From contig SLHK01000019.1 in assembly GCA_007136165.1 (NCBI GenBank), positions 1 through 5,005 on the forward strand: a DNA stretch of 5,005 nt, written 5' to 3'. Numbering within the stretch: position 1 is the first letter of the stretch; each line of letters opens with the position of its first letter. Made by a program: the position numbers and the translations under genes. Under the pieces are notes generated by a model. That model was not told the DNA's origin. It made no database searches and saw only the letters and a list, made by a program, of their open reading frames with translations. The stretch comes from Syntrophomonadaceae bacterium (GTDB lineage Bacteria > Bacillota > Dethiobacteria > PWVN01). Of the stretch, positions 1 through 4,934 are shown in pieces.

Positions 1-440
1 GCCTCCAGGACCAGGCGCTCCACCTCCCCTTCCAGAAGCTTTAGCTGCCGCACCTGCCCCGTACTGTCGCCGTCCCCCTCCAGGACAACCCCCAGCTGTC
101 CCAGGACACGGAGGTCTTCAGGGGTTAAGGCCGTCTTCTCCCGCGTCTCCTCCAGGGCCTCCCGCCAGGCCTGGCGGGGATGGGCTTCGCCCGTCTCCAG
201 CTTGCGGCCCGCCGTGAAGAAGATTCCCGCCGCCGGCTCTTCCAGGCGCAGGGCAATCTTTTTGAAGGCAGTGGGCAGGGGTGTGCGCATGTAAGAAATC
301 TCACTGCTCAGGATTTCCAGGCCCATGCGCAGGACAGTCAGCTGCCGGTAGCGGTCTATGAAGCGCTGGCTGAAAACGTATCCCGTGTAGGAACAGGCCC
401 CCACCATCAAAAGGGCACCCATTATTTTAAAGAAGAACAT
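1..440 (-). CDS. spoIIIAB: Stage III sporulation protein AB, partial (C-terminus beyond window)
   Basis: The reading frame starts with ATG at 440 and stays open to the window edge, giving about 146 residues; SpoIIIAB proteins usually have about 170, so roughly the last 25, which normally include a second hydrophobic segment, are missing. Visible features are a short hydrophobic N-terminus (about residues 3-22, FKIMGALLMVGACSY), then a largely helical charged region with the family-like stretch GLEILSSEISYMRTPLP at about residues 40-56. SpoIIIAB is a membrane protein of the mother-cell SpoIIIA complex, which resembles a secretion-system base and joins the forespore SpoIIQ to form the feeding channel; it is thought to work with the SpoIIIAA ATPase. 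The start lies inside the end of spoIIIAA (19-base overlap), with a strong ribosome site (AGGGGAGGTG, 457-448) 7 bases upstream, so the two are probably translationally coupled. Identity rests on position and sequence character together. Confidence 0.9.
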   Translation of the reverse strand, partial: MFFFKIMGALLMVGACSYTGYVFSQRFIDRYRQLTVLRMGLEILSSEISYMRTPLPTAFKKIALRLEEPAAGIFFTAGRKLETGEAHPRQAWREALEETREKTALTPEDLRVLGQLGVVLEGDGDSTGQVRQLKLLEGEVERLVLE

Positions 441-1345
441 TTCCGGACACCTCCCCTTTTGACAGGCTTCCCCTCCCCGTCCAGCACGGCCTCCAGGGTC
501 CCGGCCCTGCTGCCGGCTGCCAGGATAACAAACCTCTGGAAATAGCCCCGGGTAATGATTTCTTTTAAGACAGGGCGCCCCTGAAGGTCCCGGAAACTGC
601 CGCCGTGGGCGGAGGTTATGACCGTAACCCCGGCCTTCAGGGCTTCCTGGAGGGCCAGGACATCTTCCTGGCGGCCGATCTCATCGGTGATGAGAACCTG
701 GGGGCCCATGGACCTGATAAGCATCATCATGCCTTCGGCCTTGGGGCAGGCATCCAGGACATCGGTCCTGGGGCCCACGTCCAGCTGGGGGACTCCCTGA
801 AAGGAACCGCAAATTTCCGACCGTTCGTCCACCACCCCCACCCGCAGCGGCGTAAGCCCGGGGCTGCCGCTGCTCAAAAGGCGGGCCAGGTCCCGGAGCA
901 GGGTGGTTTTCCCCTTTCTGGGAGGGGAAATAATCATGGTGGAGTAAAGGCTGCCTCCTCCCGGCCCCATCAACAGGGGCAGCAGGGGCCGGGCGGCGTC
1001 CAGCACCTGGCGGGCAACCCGGATATTGACTGAGGAGAGGGAACAGAGGCGCTTGACCCTGCCGGCCTCCAGGATTGCCCGGCCCGTAAGGCCTACCCGG
1101 TGGCCGCCGGGAACGGTTATGTAGCCGTGCCTTAACTCCTCTTCAAAGGCATACAGGGAATACTTGCTGGTAACCTGGACGATATGGGTCACATCCTCCA
1201 CCGCAACCCGGTAGGAGTAAAGCCTCTCTTCACCCCGGCAGTAAAGAAACAGGGGATTTCCTGCGGCAATCCGGACTTCCTCCACCGCATCCTGGACAGA
1301 GGAAGCTTCCTTTTCCAGGATTTTTCTGATTTTTGCCGGCAGCAT
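422..1345 (-). CDS. spoIIIAA: Stage III sporulation protein AA, AAA+/secretion-type ATPase
   Basis: From the ATG at 1345 the protein has 307 residues, the usual family length. Motifs seen: an N-terminal ILPMLPAKIRKIL-like segment just before and after the chosen Met, VEEVRIAAGNPL (21-32), a Walker A loop SPPRKGKTT (140-148), VVDERSEI (171-178), the conserved GPRTDVLDACPKAEGMMMLIRS (191-212) and a Walker B stretch VLITDEIG (217-224). SpoIIIAA is a cytoplasmic mother-cell ATPase related to secretion ATPases; it is needed for the SpoIIIA-SpoIIQ channel and late forespore gene expression. It is the first gene of the operon and overlaps spoIIIAB by 19 bases. The start is uncertain: ATG 1345 has no good ribosome site, whereas an in-frame ATT at 1381 lies 5 bases after AGGAGG and would add 12 residues (IRVNVFARDILP). 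No ATG, GTG or TTG lies between them, and an in-frame TAG at 1393 closes the frame upstream. Confidence 0.95.
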   Translation of the reverse strand: MLPAKIRKILEKEASSVQDAVEEVRIAAGNPLFLYCRGEERLYSYRVAVEDVTHIVQVTSKYSLYAFEEELRHGYITVPGGHRVGLTGRAILEAGRVKRLCSLSSVNIRVARQVLDAARPLLPLLMGPGGGSLYSTMIISPPRKGKTTLLRDLARLLSSGSPGLTPLRVGVVDERSEICGSFQGVPQLDVGPRTDVLDACPKAEGMMMLIRSMGPQVLITDEIGRQEDVLALQEALKAGVTVITSAHGGSFRDLQGRPVLKEIITRGYFQRFVILAAGSRAGTLEAVLDGEGKPVKRGGVRKCSSLK

Positions 1346-1384
1346 GGGTAAAATATCCCTGGCGAAGACGTTAACCCTAATCCC

Positions 1385-1392
1385 CTCCTCCT
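1385..1392 (-). promoter_or_regulatory. Strong ribosome binding site ahead of spoIIIAA
   Basis: The minus strand reads AGGAGGAG here, followed by GGG and ATT. The nearest ATG (1345) is about 40 bases further downstream, too far for this site to serve it. With 5 bases between AGGAGG and ATT 1381, the site points to an ATT start for spoIIIAA. A lost or very short leader peptide is an alternative, but I see no canonical start codon close enough to support one. Confidence 0.6.
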
Positions 1393-1401
1393 ATTTACCT
1401 A

Positions 1402-1430
1402 ATAATATTTAGTGCCCGTCCAAATTATGC
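1402..1430 (-). promoter_or_regulatory. Possible sigma-E-type promoter for the spoIIIA operon
   Basis: On the minus strand GCATAAT (1430-1424) and AATATTAT (1409-1402) are 14 bases apart. This loosely resembles the mother-cell sigma-E pattern (ATA-containing -35, CATACAAT-like -10), and the spoIIIA operon is sigma-E dependent in B. subtilis. Both boxes have mismatches and the region is AT-rich, so this is a candidate chosen mainly for its place: downstream of a terminator and just upstream of the spoIIIAA ribosome site. Confidence 0.3.
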
Positions 1431-1454
1431 ATCACAGCGCCATCCCTTCTGCAA

Positions 1455-1483
1455 GTTAACAAGGGGTCAGGCCTTTTTGTTAA
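1455..1483. repeat. Inverted repeat TTAACAA / TTGTTAA in the spoIIIAA upstream spacer
   Basis: TTAACAA (1456-1462) and TTGTTAA (1477-1483) form a 7-base inverted repeat with 14 bases between the arms; with a three-base bulge, pairing can shift so that an inner AAGG/CCTT also forms. It lies between the terminator of the upstream unit and the candidate spoIIIA promoter. It contains AGGGGTCAGGC (1462-1472), which nearly matches AGGGGACAGGC at 4190-4200 in the aroK-aroQ spacer. It could be an operator, a second weak terminator or a dispersed palindromic repeat; the sequence does not decide. Confidence 0.45.
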
Positions 1484-1498
1484 AGAAAATTTCCCCAT

Positions 1499-1523
1499 AA
1501 AAAAAACCCTCCGAGAGGGAGGG
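1499..1523 (-). terminator. Intrinsic terminator after the acidic zinc-ribbon gene
   Basis: Reading the minus strand, a 6-base stem CCCTCC / GGAGGG (1523-1518 with 1512-1507) closes a 5-base loop and is followed directly by eight T (1506-1499). It begins 17 bases after the stop of the CD1247-type gene. This is a classical Rho-independent terminator. It ends the aroQ-peptidase-efp-zinc-ribbon transcription unit and separates it from spoIIIAA, which therefore needs its own promoter. Confidence 0.88.
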
Positions 1524-1540
1524 CGGTGATGCCATGATGA

Positions 1541-1984
1541 TTAATCGTTATTTTTTTCCCGGTCCAAAACCTCTTCATCCCAGTGGTCGTCGTTGACAAA
1601 GACCACCTTTTCGCACTTGGGGCAGAGAACCTCCAGGGTGTCGTCCTCTTCCAGCAGTTCCTCATCCATGCAGATGACTTCCTGGCAGTCAGGGCACTCT
1701 ATGGTAAAGTAGTTTCCTTCCTCCTCCAGGTCATCCTCGTAACCCTCTTCCTCGCCGAATTCATCGTAGTAATCTTCTTCCAGGTCAGTCAGGTCATTGT
1801 CGATGGCTTCAGCATACTCCATGAGGTCGTCGTAGTCATCCTGGAGCTCTTCCACCGAATCGGAAAGGTCCCCTAAAACATCAATAATTTTTAAGAGCAG
1901 TTTGCCTTCCTTGGTGTCCTCCGTGATATTCAATCCGTTAGCCAAACCGTTCAAGTAAGCAACCTTGGACTTCAGATCATCCAT
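1541..1984 (-). CDS. CD1247-type acidic protein with C-terminal zinc ribbon, function unknown
   Basis: 147 residues. By count 53 residues are Asp or Glu and only 9 Lys or Arg, so the protein is strongly acidic. Residues 1-72 (KVAYLNGLANGLNI, TKEGKLLLKIIDVLGDLSDS, then heptad-like acidic helices) match what I know as the CD1247 N-terminal domain, named after a Clostridioides difficile protein. An acidic linker (about 73-92) leads to a four-cysteine zinc-ribbon-like module: CPDC (97-100) and CPKC (121-124), with an extra Cys at 105. Its role is not known to me; the ribbon suggests binding of a protein or nucleic acid, but that is inference. The ATG at 1984 has an AAGGAGGT site about 8 bases upstream. 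It follows efp after a 42-base gap and is followed by a terminator, so it is probably the last gene of the efp unit. It occupies the place of yqhV in B. subtilis but does not resemble that small membrane protein. Confidence 0.88.
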   Translation of the reverse strand: MDDLKSKVAYLNGLANGLNITEDTKEGKLLLKIIDVLGDLSDSVEELQDDYDDLMEYAEAIDNDLTDLEEDYYDEFGEEEGYEDDLEEEGNYFTIECPDCQEVICMDEELLEEDDTLEVLCPKCEKVVFVNDDHWDEEVLDREKNND

Positions 1985-2026
1985 GTAATCATACCTCCTT
2001 TTTTTACATGCACCGTACTAGTATTC

Positions 2027-2587
2027 CTATGAAACCCGCTCCATATACTCCGCTGTACGGGTGTCTACCCTGACCCTGTCCCCCTCGTTGATAAAAAATG
2101 GCACCTGGATAACCAGGCCCGTTTCCAGTTTGGCGGGCTTGGACCCCCCCGAAGCCGTGTCTCCCTTGAAACCCGGGTCCGTTTCCGCCACCGTCAGCTC
2201 CACGAACATAGGAATCTCCACCCCCACAATCTCTCCCTGGTACTCAACCACATCGATTTCCATGTTCTCGATCAGGTACTTGACGGCATTTTCCAGTTGA
2301 GTTTCGTCCAGGCTCAACTGGTCATAGGTTTCCGTGTCCATGAAAAAATAGTCGCTGCCGCTGCTGTAGAGGTACTGCATCTTCTTGCGCTCCAGGTGAG
2401 CCCGGGATACTTTTTCCCCGGCACGAAAAGTCTTTTCGGTGACTGACCCGGTACGTATATTTTTCAGCTTGCTGCGAACAAAGGCCGAGCCTTTTCCGGG
2501 CTTGACGTGCTGAAAATCCACCACGGTATAGATTTCCCCGTCAAGCTCGATGGTGACACCGGTGTGAAAATCATTGGTAGAAATCAA
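2027..2587 (-). CDS. efp: Translation elongation factor P
   Basis: 186 residues, the normal length of bacterial EF-P. The three-domain layout is visible: an N-terminal KOW-like domain (about 2-62) with the tip loop KPGKGSAF, in which Lys32 is at the site that is modified in many bacteria; an OB domain (about 66-125); and a second OB domain with the family signature from KPAKLETG (150-157) through VPFF (162-165) to GDRVRVDT (169-176). EF-P binds the ribosome next to the E site and restores peptide bond formation at consecutive prolines. The start is TTG at 2587: AAAGGAGGG (2602-2594) lies 6 bases upstream and the N-terminus (MISTNDFHTG) matches the family exactly. It follows the M24 peptidase after 20 bases, the same order as in B. 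subtilis. No modification enzyme for Lys32 is in the window. Confidence 0.98.
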   Translation of the reverse strand: MISTNDFHTGVTIELDGEIYTVVDFQHVKPGKGSAFVRSKLKNIRTGSVTEKTFRAGEKVSRAHLERKKMQYLYSSGSDYFFMDTETYDQLSLDETQLENAVKYLIENMEIDVVEYQGEIVGVEIPMFVELTVAETDPGFKGDTASGGSKPAKLETGLVIQVPFFINEGDRVRVDTRTAEYMERVS

Positions 2588-2607
2588 TAAAAGCCCTCCT
2601 TTGGTGG

Positions 2608-3675
2608 CTACAACTCTATAAGGTCTTTGCTGCTCTTGGTCAAGACCCGGCAGCCCTCCCCCGTAACCAGAACCATATCTTCAATCCTTACCCCACCGAA
2701 GTCGGGGATATAAATTCCCGGCTCAACGGTGACGACCATTCCCGGCTCCAGGCCGTCAGCGGCGGCCGGTGCCAGGCGGGGGGCTTCATGGACTTCCATG
2801 CCCACGCCGTGGCCCAGGCCGTGGCCGAAATATTCCCCGTATCCCGCTTCCCCAAAGAAATCCCGGACTACTTTATCGGCTTCTTCCCCCGTGACCCCCG
2901 CTTTTACAGCCTTAAGGCCCCGTTCCTGCCCTTCCCTGACCAGCCGGTAAATTTCTTTCTGCCTGTCGCCCGCCTTCCCCAGGCAAAGGGTACGGGTAAT
3001 ATCGGAGCAGTAACCCTTCAAAATGCCGCCGAAATCCAGGGTGACCAGGTCTCCCTGCTGCAAAACCTTGTGGGATGCCACCCCGTGAGGCAGGGCTCCC
3101 CGTTTCCCCGAAGCCACAATAAAATCAAAGGAGCGCTCCGAAGCTCCCGCCTCCCGCAGGTAAACTTCCAGCTTAAGGGCAATCTCCCTTTCCTCCAGCC
3201 CGGGCTTTATGTGGCCGAGAATATAGGTGAAGGCCTGGTCTGCCAGGTCGACGGCCTCCTGGATGGCCGCTGTTTCCTCCGGGTCCTTGATAAGCCTTAA
3301 GGATGCCGTCAGCTTGTCCTCGGGCCGAAGTTTGATGTCCGGCCACTTTTCACTGAAAAGAGCATAAAGCTGATAGCTGATATAATCCTTTTCCAGGCCC
3401 AGCTCCCCTATCTTTTTCTCGTTAAGATAGCGGTGCATGTCCTCCACCCAGCGGGTCCCGATTTCTCGTATTTCCAGGCCGGGCGCCTGCTCCCCGGCCT
3501 GCTGGGTGTAACGGAAATCGGTAAAGAGGCAGGCCCCCTCCTCCGTGACCAGCAGATACCCCCGGGTTCCGGTAAAACCCGTAAGATACCTGTAATTCAC
3601 CTTCTCGGTTATCAGGATTCCTTCCAGATCCAGATCTTCAAGCTTCCTCTGCAGTCTTTTTATGCGCTCTATAAT
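2608..3675 (-). CDS. M24 family Xaa-Pro peptidase (YqhT/PapA-like), apparent ATT start
   Basis: Read from ATT 3675 the protein has 355 residues, the usual size for YqhT-type peptidases. The N-terminal creatinase-like domain (about 1-125) includes NYRYLTGFTGT (27-37). The C-terminal pita-bread domain carries the five metal ligands: Asp214 (LDFG), Asp225 (SDITR), His289 (HGLGHGVG, 285-292), Glu318 (VEPGIY) and Glu332 (RIEDM), plus conserved His197 and His296. Such enzymes use two divalent metals, often Mn or Co, to cleave peptides before proline in the cytoplasm; whether this one takes dipeptides or longer peptides cannot be told. Start choice: no ATG, GTG or TTG lies between the ribosome site (AAAGGAGG, 3690-3683) and Val26; the next ATG is Met80. 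ATT 3675 is 7 bases after that site, begins I-I-E-R-I-K-R-L as in relatives, and overlaps the aroQ stop by 7 bases, suggesting coupled translation. Confidence 0.95.
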   Translation of the reverse strand: MIERIKRLQRKLEDLDLEGILITEKVNYRYLTGFTGTRGYLLVTEEGACLFTDFRYTQQAGEQAPGLEIREIGTRWVEDMHRYLNEKKIGELGLEKDYISYQLYALFSEKWPDIKLRPEDKLTASLRLIKDPEETAAIQEAVDLADQAFTYILGHIKPGLEEREIALKLEVYLREAGASERSFDFIVASGKRGALPHGVASHKVLQQGDLVTLDFGGILKGYCSDITRTLCLGKAGDRQKEIYRLVREGQERGLKAVKAGVTGEEADKVVRDFFGEAGYGEYFGHGLGHGVGMEVHEAPRLAPAAADGLEPGMVVTVEPGIYIPDFGGVRIEDMVLVTGEGCRVLTKSSKDLIEL

Positions 3676-4130
3676 CCGGCCGCCTCCTTTCCTCTTCCCA
3701 GGTATTCCAGGGCGGCCCGCAATGCCAGTTTGTAGCCCAGAGGGCCGAGGCCGCATATCTGGCCCAGGGCAACGGGAGCGATGAGGGAGTTTTGGCGGAA
3801 CTCCTCCCGCCCGTATATATTGGACAGGTGAACCTCTATGAAGGGGATTTGCACCGCCTGCAGGGCATCCCTGAGGGCAACACTGGAATGGGTGTAAGCC
3901 GCGGGGTTCATTATGATAAAGTCCACCTTTCCCGAGGCTTCCTGGATGCGGTCCACCAGGGCCCCTTCGTGGTTGGACTGATAGCTCTCCAGTTCCGCCT
4001 CCAGGTCCCCCGCCTCCCGGCGGAGTTCCCTGTTTATACTCTCCAGGGAAGCAGTCCCGTAAACATCCGTCTCCCGCTGTCCCAGCAGGTTTAAATTCGG
4101 CCCGTGAATGACGAGGATTTTCTTTCTCAT
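3669..4130 (-). CDS. aroQ: 3-dehydroquinate dehydratase, type II
   Basis: 153 residues, normal for the type II (dodecameric) enzyme, which converts 3-dehydroquinate to 3-dehydroshikimate, the third step of the shikimate pathway, in the cytoplasm. The signature HGPNLNLLGQRE is at 9-20. Active-site residues fall at the standard positions: Asn12, Arg19, catalytic Tyr24, Asn75, His81, Glu99, His101 and Arg112. The chosen start is ATG 4130 because the core motif then begins at the family position; the ribosome site is weak (AAAGGT about 9 bases upstream), so translation may depend on the leader. It follows aroK after a 204-base spacer and overlaps the next gene by 7 bases. The order aroQ - M24 peptidase - efp is as in B. 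subtilis (yqhS-yqhT-efp). Confidence 0.98.
   Translation of the reverse strand: MRKKILVIHGPNLNLLGQRETDVYGTASLESINRELRREAGDLEAELESYQSNHEGALVDRIQEASGKVDFIIMNPAAYTHSSVALRDALQAVQIPFIEVHLSNIYGREEFRQNSLIAPVALGQICGLGPLGYKLALRAALEYLGRGKEAAGL
3683..3690 (-). promoter_or_regulatory. Ribosome binding site that fixes the ATT start of the M24 peptidase
   Basis: AAAGGAGG lies inside the last codons of aroQ, 7 bases before ATT 3675. It is close to a perfect anti-16S match and no canonical start codon is within reach, so it is the main argument for initiation at ATT. Confidence 0.75.
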
Positions 4131-4158
4131 GGAACAAAACCTTTCTTTCTGGACTTTT

Positions 4159-4178
4159 CCGGGCTCTTCCTTGCCCGG
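4159..4178. repeat. Perfect 6-base inverted repeat CCGGGC / GCCCGG before aroQ
   Basis: Arms at 4159-4164 and 4173-4178 enclose an 8-base loop, about 30-50 bases upstream of the aroQ start. No T run follows on the minus strand, so it is not a standard terminator. Its first arm also begins a 10-base direct repeat, CCGGGCTCTT (4159-4168 and 4260-4269). It may be part of a folded mRNA leader. Confidence 0.5.
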
Positions 4179-4191
4179 GTGGTGGGACCAG

Positions 4192-4214
4192 GGGACAGGC
4201 AGGCACCTTGTCCC
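4192..4214. repeat. Hairpin GGGACA / TGTCCC in the aroK-aroQ spacer
   Basis: GGGACA (4192-4197) pairs with TGTCCC (4209-4214), and GG (4198-4199) with CC (4206-4207) across a single-base bulge; the loop is CAGGCA. On the plus strand it is followed by GCTCTTTTT, but no plus-strand gene lies upstream to be terminated. The AGGGGACAGGC core resembles the motif at 1462-1472, so it could be a dispersed palindromic repeat or one stem of an aroQ leader. Confidence 0.55.
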
Positions 4215-4237
4215 GCTCTTTTTGCCGATATTTGACC

Positions 4238-4260
4238 GGAATGGGGTTGCTACCCAATCC
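4238..4260. repeat. Imperfect hairpin in the aroK-aroQ spacer
   Basis: Minus strand GGATTGGG pairs with CCCATTCC across a 7-base loop (TAGCAAC), with one T-T mismatch, giving seven pairs. The 5' arm and loop contain TGGGTAGC, which is repeated exactly 30 bases upstream (4286-4279). No T run follows. Confidence 0.5.
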
Positions 4261-4284
4261 CGGGCTCTTTTTTATTTCGCTACC

Positions 4285-4300
4285 CAGAAAATATTTCCTG
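4285..4300. promoter_or_regulatory. 16-base near-palindrome, possible operator upstream of aroQ
   Basis: CAGAAAATATTTCCTG is symmetric around AAATATTT with one mismatched pair (A/C at 4288/4297). It starts 13 bases downstream of a possible -10 box, where a repressor could block transcription. The binding protein is unknown, and AT-rich palindromes of this size also arise by chance. Confidence 0.35.
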
Positions 4301-4312
4301 CCGCCTCCTGTT

Positions 4313-4321
4313 ATTCTACCA
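4313..4321 (-). promoter_or_regulatory. Possible extended -10 promoter element for aroQ-peptidase-efp
   Basis: The minus strand reads TGGTAGAAT (4321-4313), matching the TGn plus TATAAT extended -10 form with one mismatch in the hexamer. I see no convincing -35 box 16-18 bases upstream, only A/T-rich sequence at the end of aroK. If used, transcription would begin near 4305 and give a leader of about 175 bases before aroQ. Read-through from aroK is also possible, as no terminator separates the two. Confidence 0.3.
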
Positions 4322-4334
4322 CAAAAATCCCCAT

Positions 4335-4847
4335 TTATTTTAAAGTTATTCCTTCCTGTCTCAAAAGGGCCATTATTTCTTCTGCCACCTGCCGGGGGGT
4401 CTTCCTCCCCGTATTGATTTGCCTGGGCACGCTGCCGTAAAGATGGCGGCGTTCAGCCAGTATGGCCTGAATCTTTTTCTGCAAATCACCGGCCAGCAGG
4501 GGCCGCCCGCCTTCTTCTGTAAGCCTTTTGATGATCTCTTCCGGATCAGCTGTAAGGCAGATGAGGATACCTCTTGCCTCAAGGGCTTCCCTGTTCTGCA
4601 GCAGGGCCCCGCCGCCCGTGGAAACAACCTGGCCTTTCTTACGCAGAACCTCTGCCAGAACCTGTTTCTCCAGTGCTCTAAAATAGGCTTCACCATCTTC
4701 GGCGAATATGGCCTCGATGCTCCTTCCCTCCCTGGCGGCTATGAGGCCGTCCATGTCCACGAAGGGGCGGTTTAGTGCAGCGGCCAGAATACGGCCCACG
4801 GTAGTCTTTCCGGTGCCCATGAATCCGGTGAGGATTATGTTTTGCAC
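4335..4847 (-). CDS. aroK: Shikimate kinase
   Basis: 170 residues from GTG 4847, typical for the family. It phosphorylates shikimate to shikimate 3-phosphate with ATP, the fifth step of the shikimate pathway, in the cytoplasm. Visible: Walker A GFMGTGKTT (8-16), shikimate-binding DMD (31-33) and Arg57 in FRALE, the GGG motif (78-80), LID-region Arg115 (GGRPLL), and Arg134 in RRHLYG, equivalent to the substrate-binding Arg near the C-terminus. Start choice: an in-frame ATG at 4862 would add MGGIA, but its bases form the GGGAGGG ribosome site (4860-4854) that sits 6 bases before GTG 4847, and no ribosome site precedes ATG 4862; GTG also gives the usual short lead into the P-loop. It shares its pathway with aroQ downstream; the steps between them are not encoded here. 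Confidence 0.97.
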   Translation of the reverse strand: MQNIILTGFMGTGKTTVGRILAAALNRPFVDMDGLIAAREGRSIEAIFAEDGEAYFRALEKQVLAEVLRKKGQVVSTGGGALLQNREALEARGILICLTADPEEIIKRLTEEGGRPLLAGDLQKKIQAILAERRHLYGSVPRQINTGRKTPRQVAEEIMALLRQEGITLK

Positions 4848-4853
4848 GGCAAT

Positions 4854-4860
4854 CCCTCCC
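4854..4860 (-). promoter_or_regulatory. Ribosome binding site setting the GTG start of aroK
   Basis: GGGAGGG with 6 bases to GTG 4847. It overlaps the first codons of the alternative ATG 4862 reading, which argues that this ATG is not used. Confidence 0.7.
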
Positions 4861-4934
4861 ATAAGTAATTGCAGCCGCAGCGCGGCGGCAGTTTTCGGCG
4901 GCCTCCCTTCCCTTCTGCAGGCCAGGCCAGGGGG

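Noticed and set aside
605..1033. Long open plus-strand frame opposite spoIIIAA
   Set aside because: It is antisense to a fully conserved ATPase, has low-complexity Gly/His/Gln-rich sequence, no domain I recognise, and no ribosome site of note.
1976..1993. Six-codon frame starting at the ATG just after the AAGGAGGT site of the acidic zinc-ribbon gene
   Set aside because: The ATG directly abuts the ribosome site, too close for initiation; the ATG at 1984 has normal spacing and starts the conserved protein.
2788..3300. Open plus-strand frame opposite the M24 peptidase
   Set aside because: It covers the metal-binding core of the peptidase on the other strand; composition follows from the codon bias of the real gene.
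4192..4223. Plus-strand intrinsic terminator (hairpin, then T5)
   Set aside because: No plus-strand gene lies upstream, the T run is separated from the stem by four bases, and the stem has a bulge. It is kept only as a repeat or leader hairpin.
3676..4257. Upstream extension of the M24 peptidase frame to ATG 4257, giving a 549-residue protein
   Set aside because: The added part is aroQ read in another frame, is rich in Gly, Pro and Arg without domain character, and makes the protein about 190 residues longer than its family. Its openness reflects the lack of stops in GC-rich DNA.
4848..4862. ATG 4862 as the start of aroK
   Set aside because: No ribosome site precedes it, and its own codons form the GGGAGGG site for GTG 4847.
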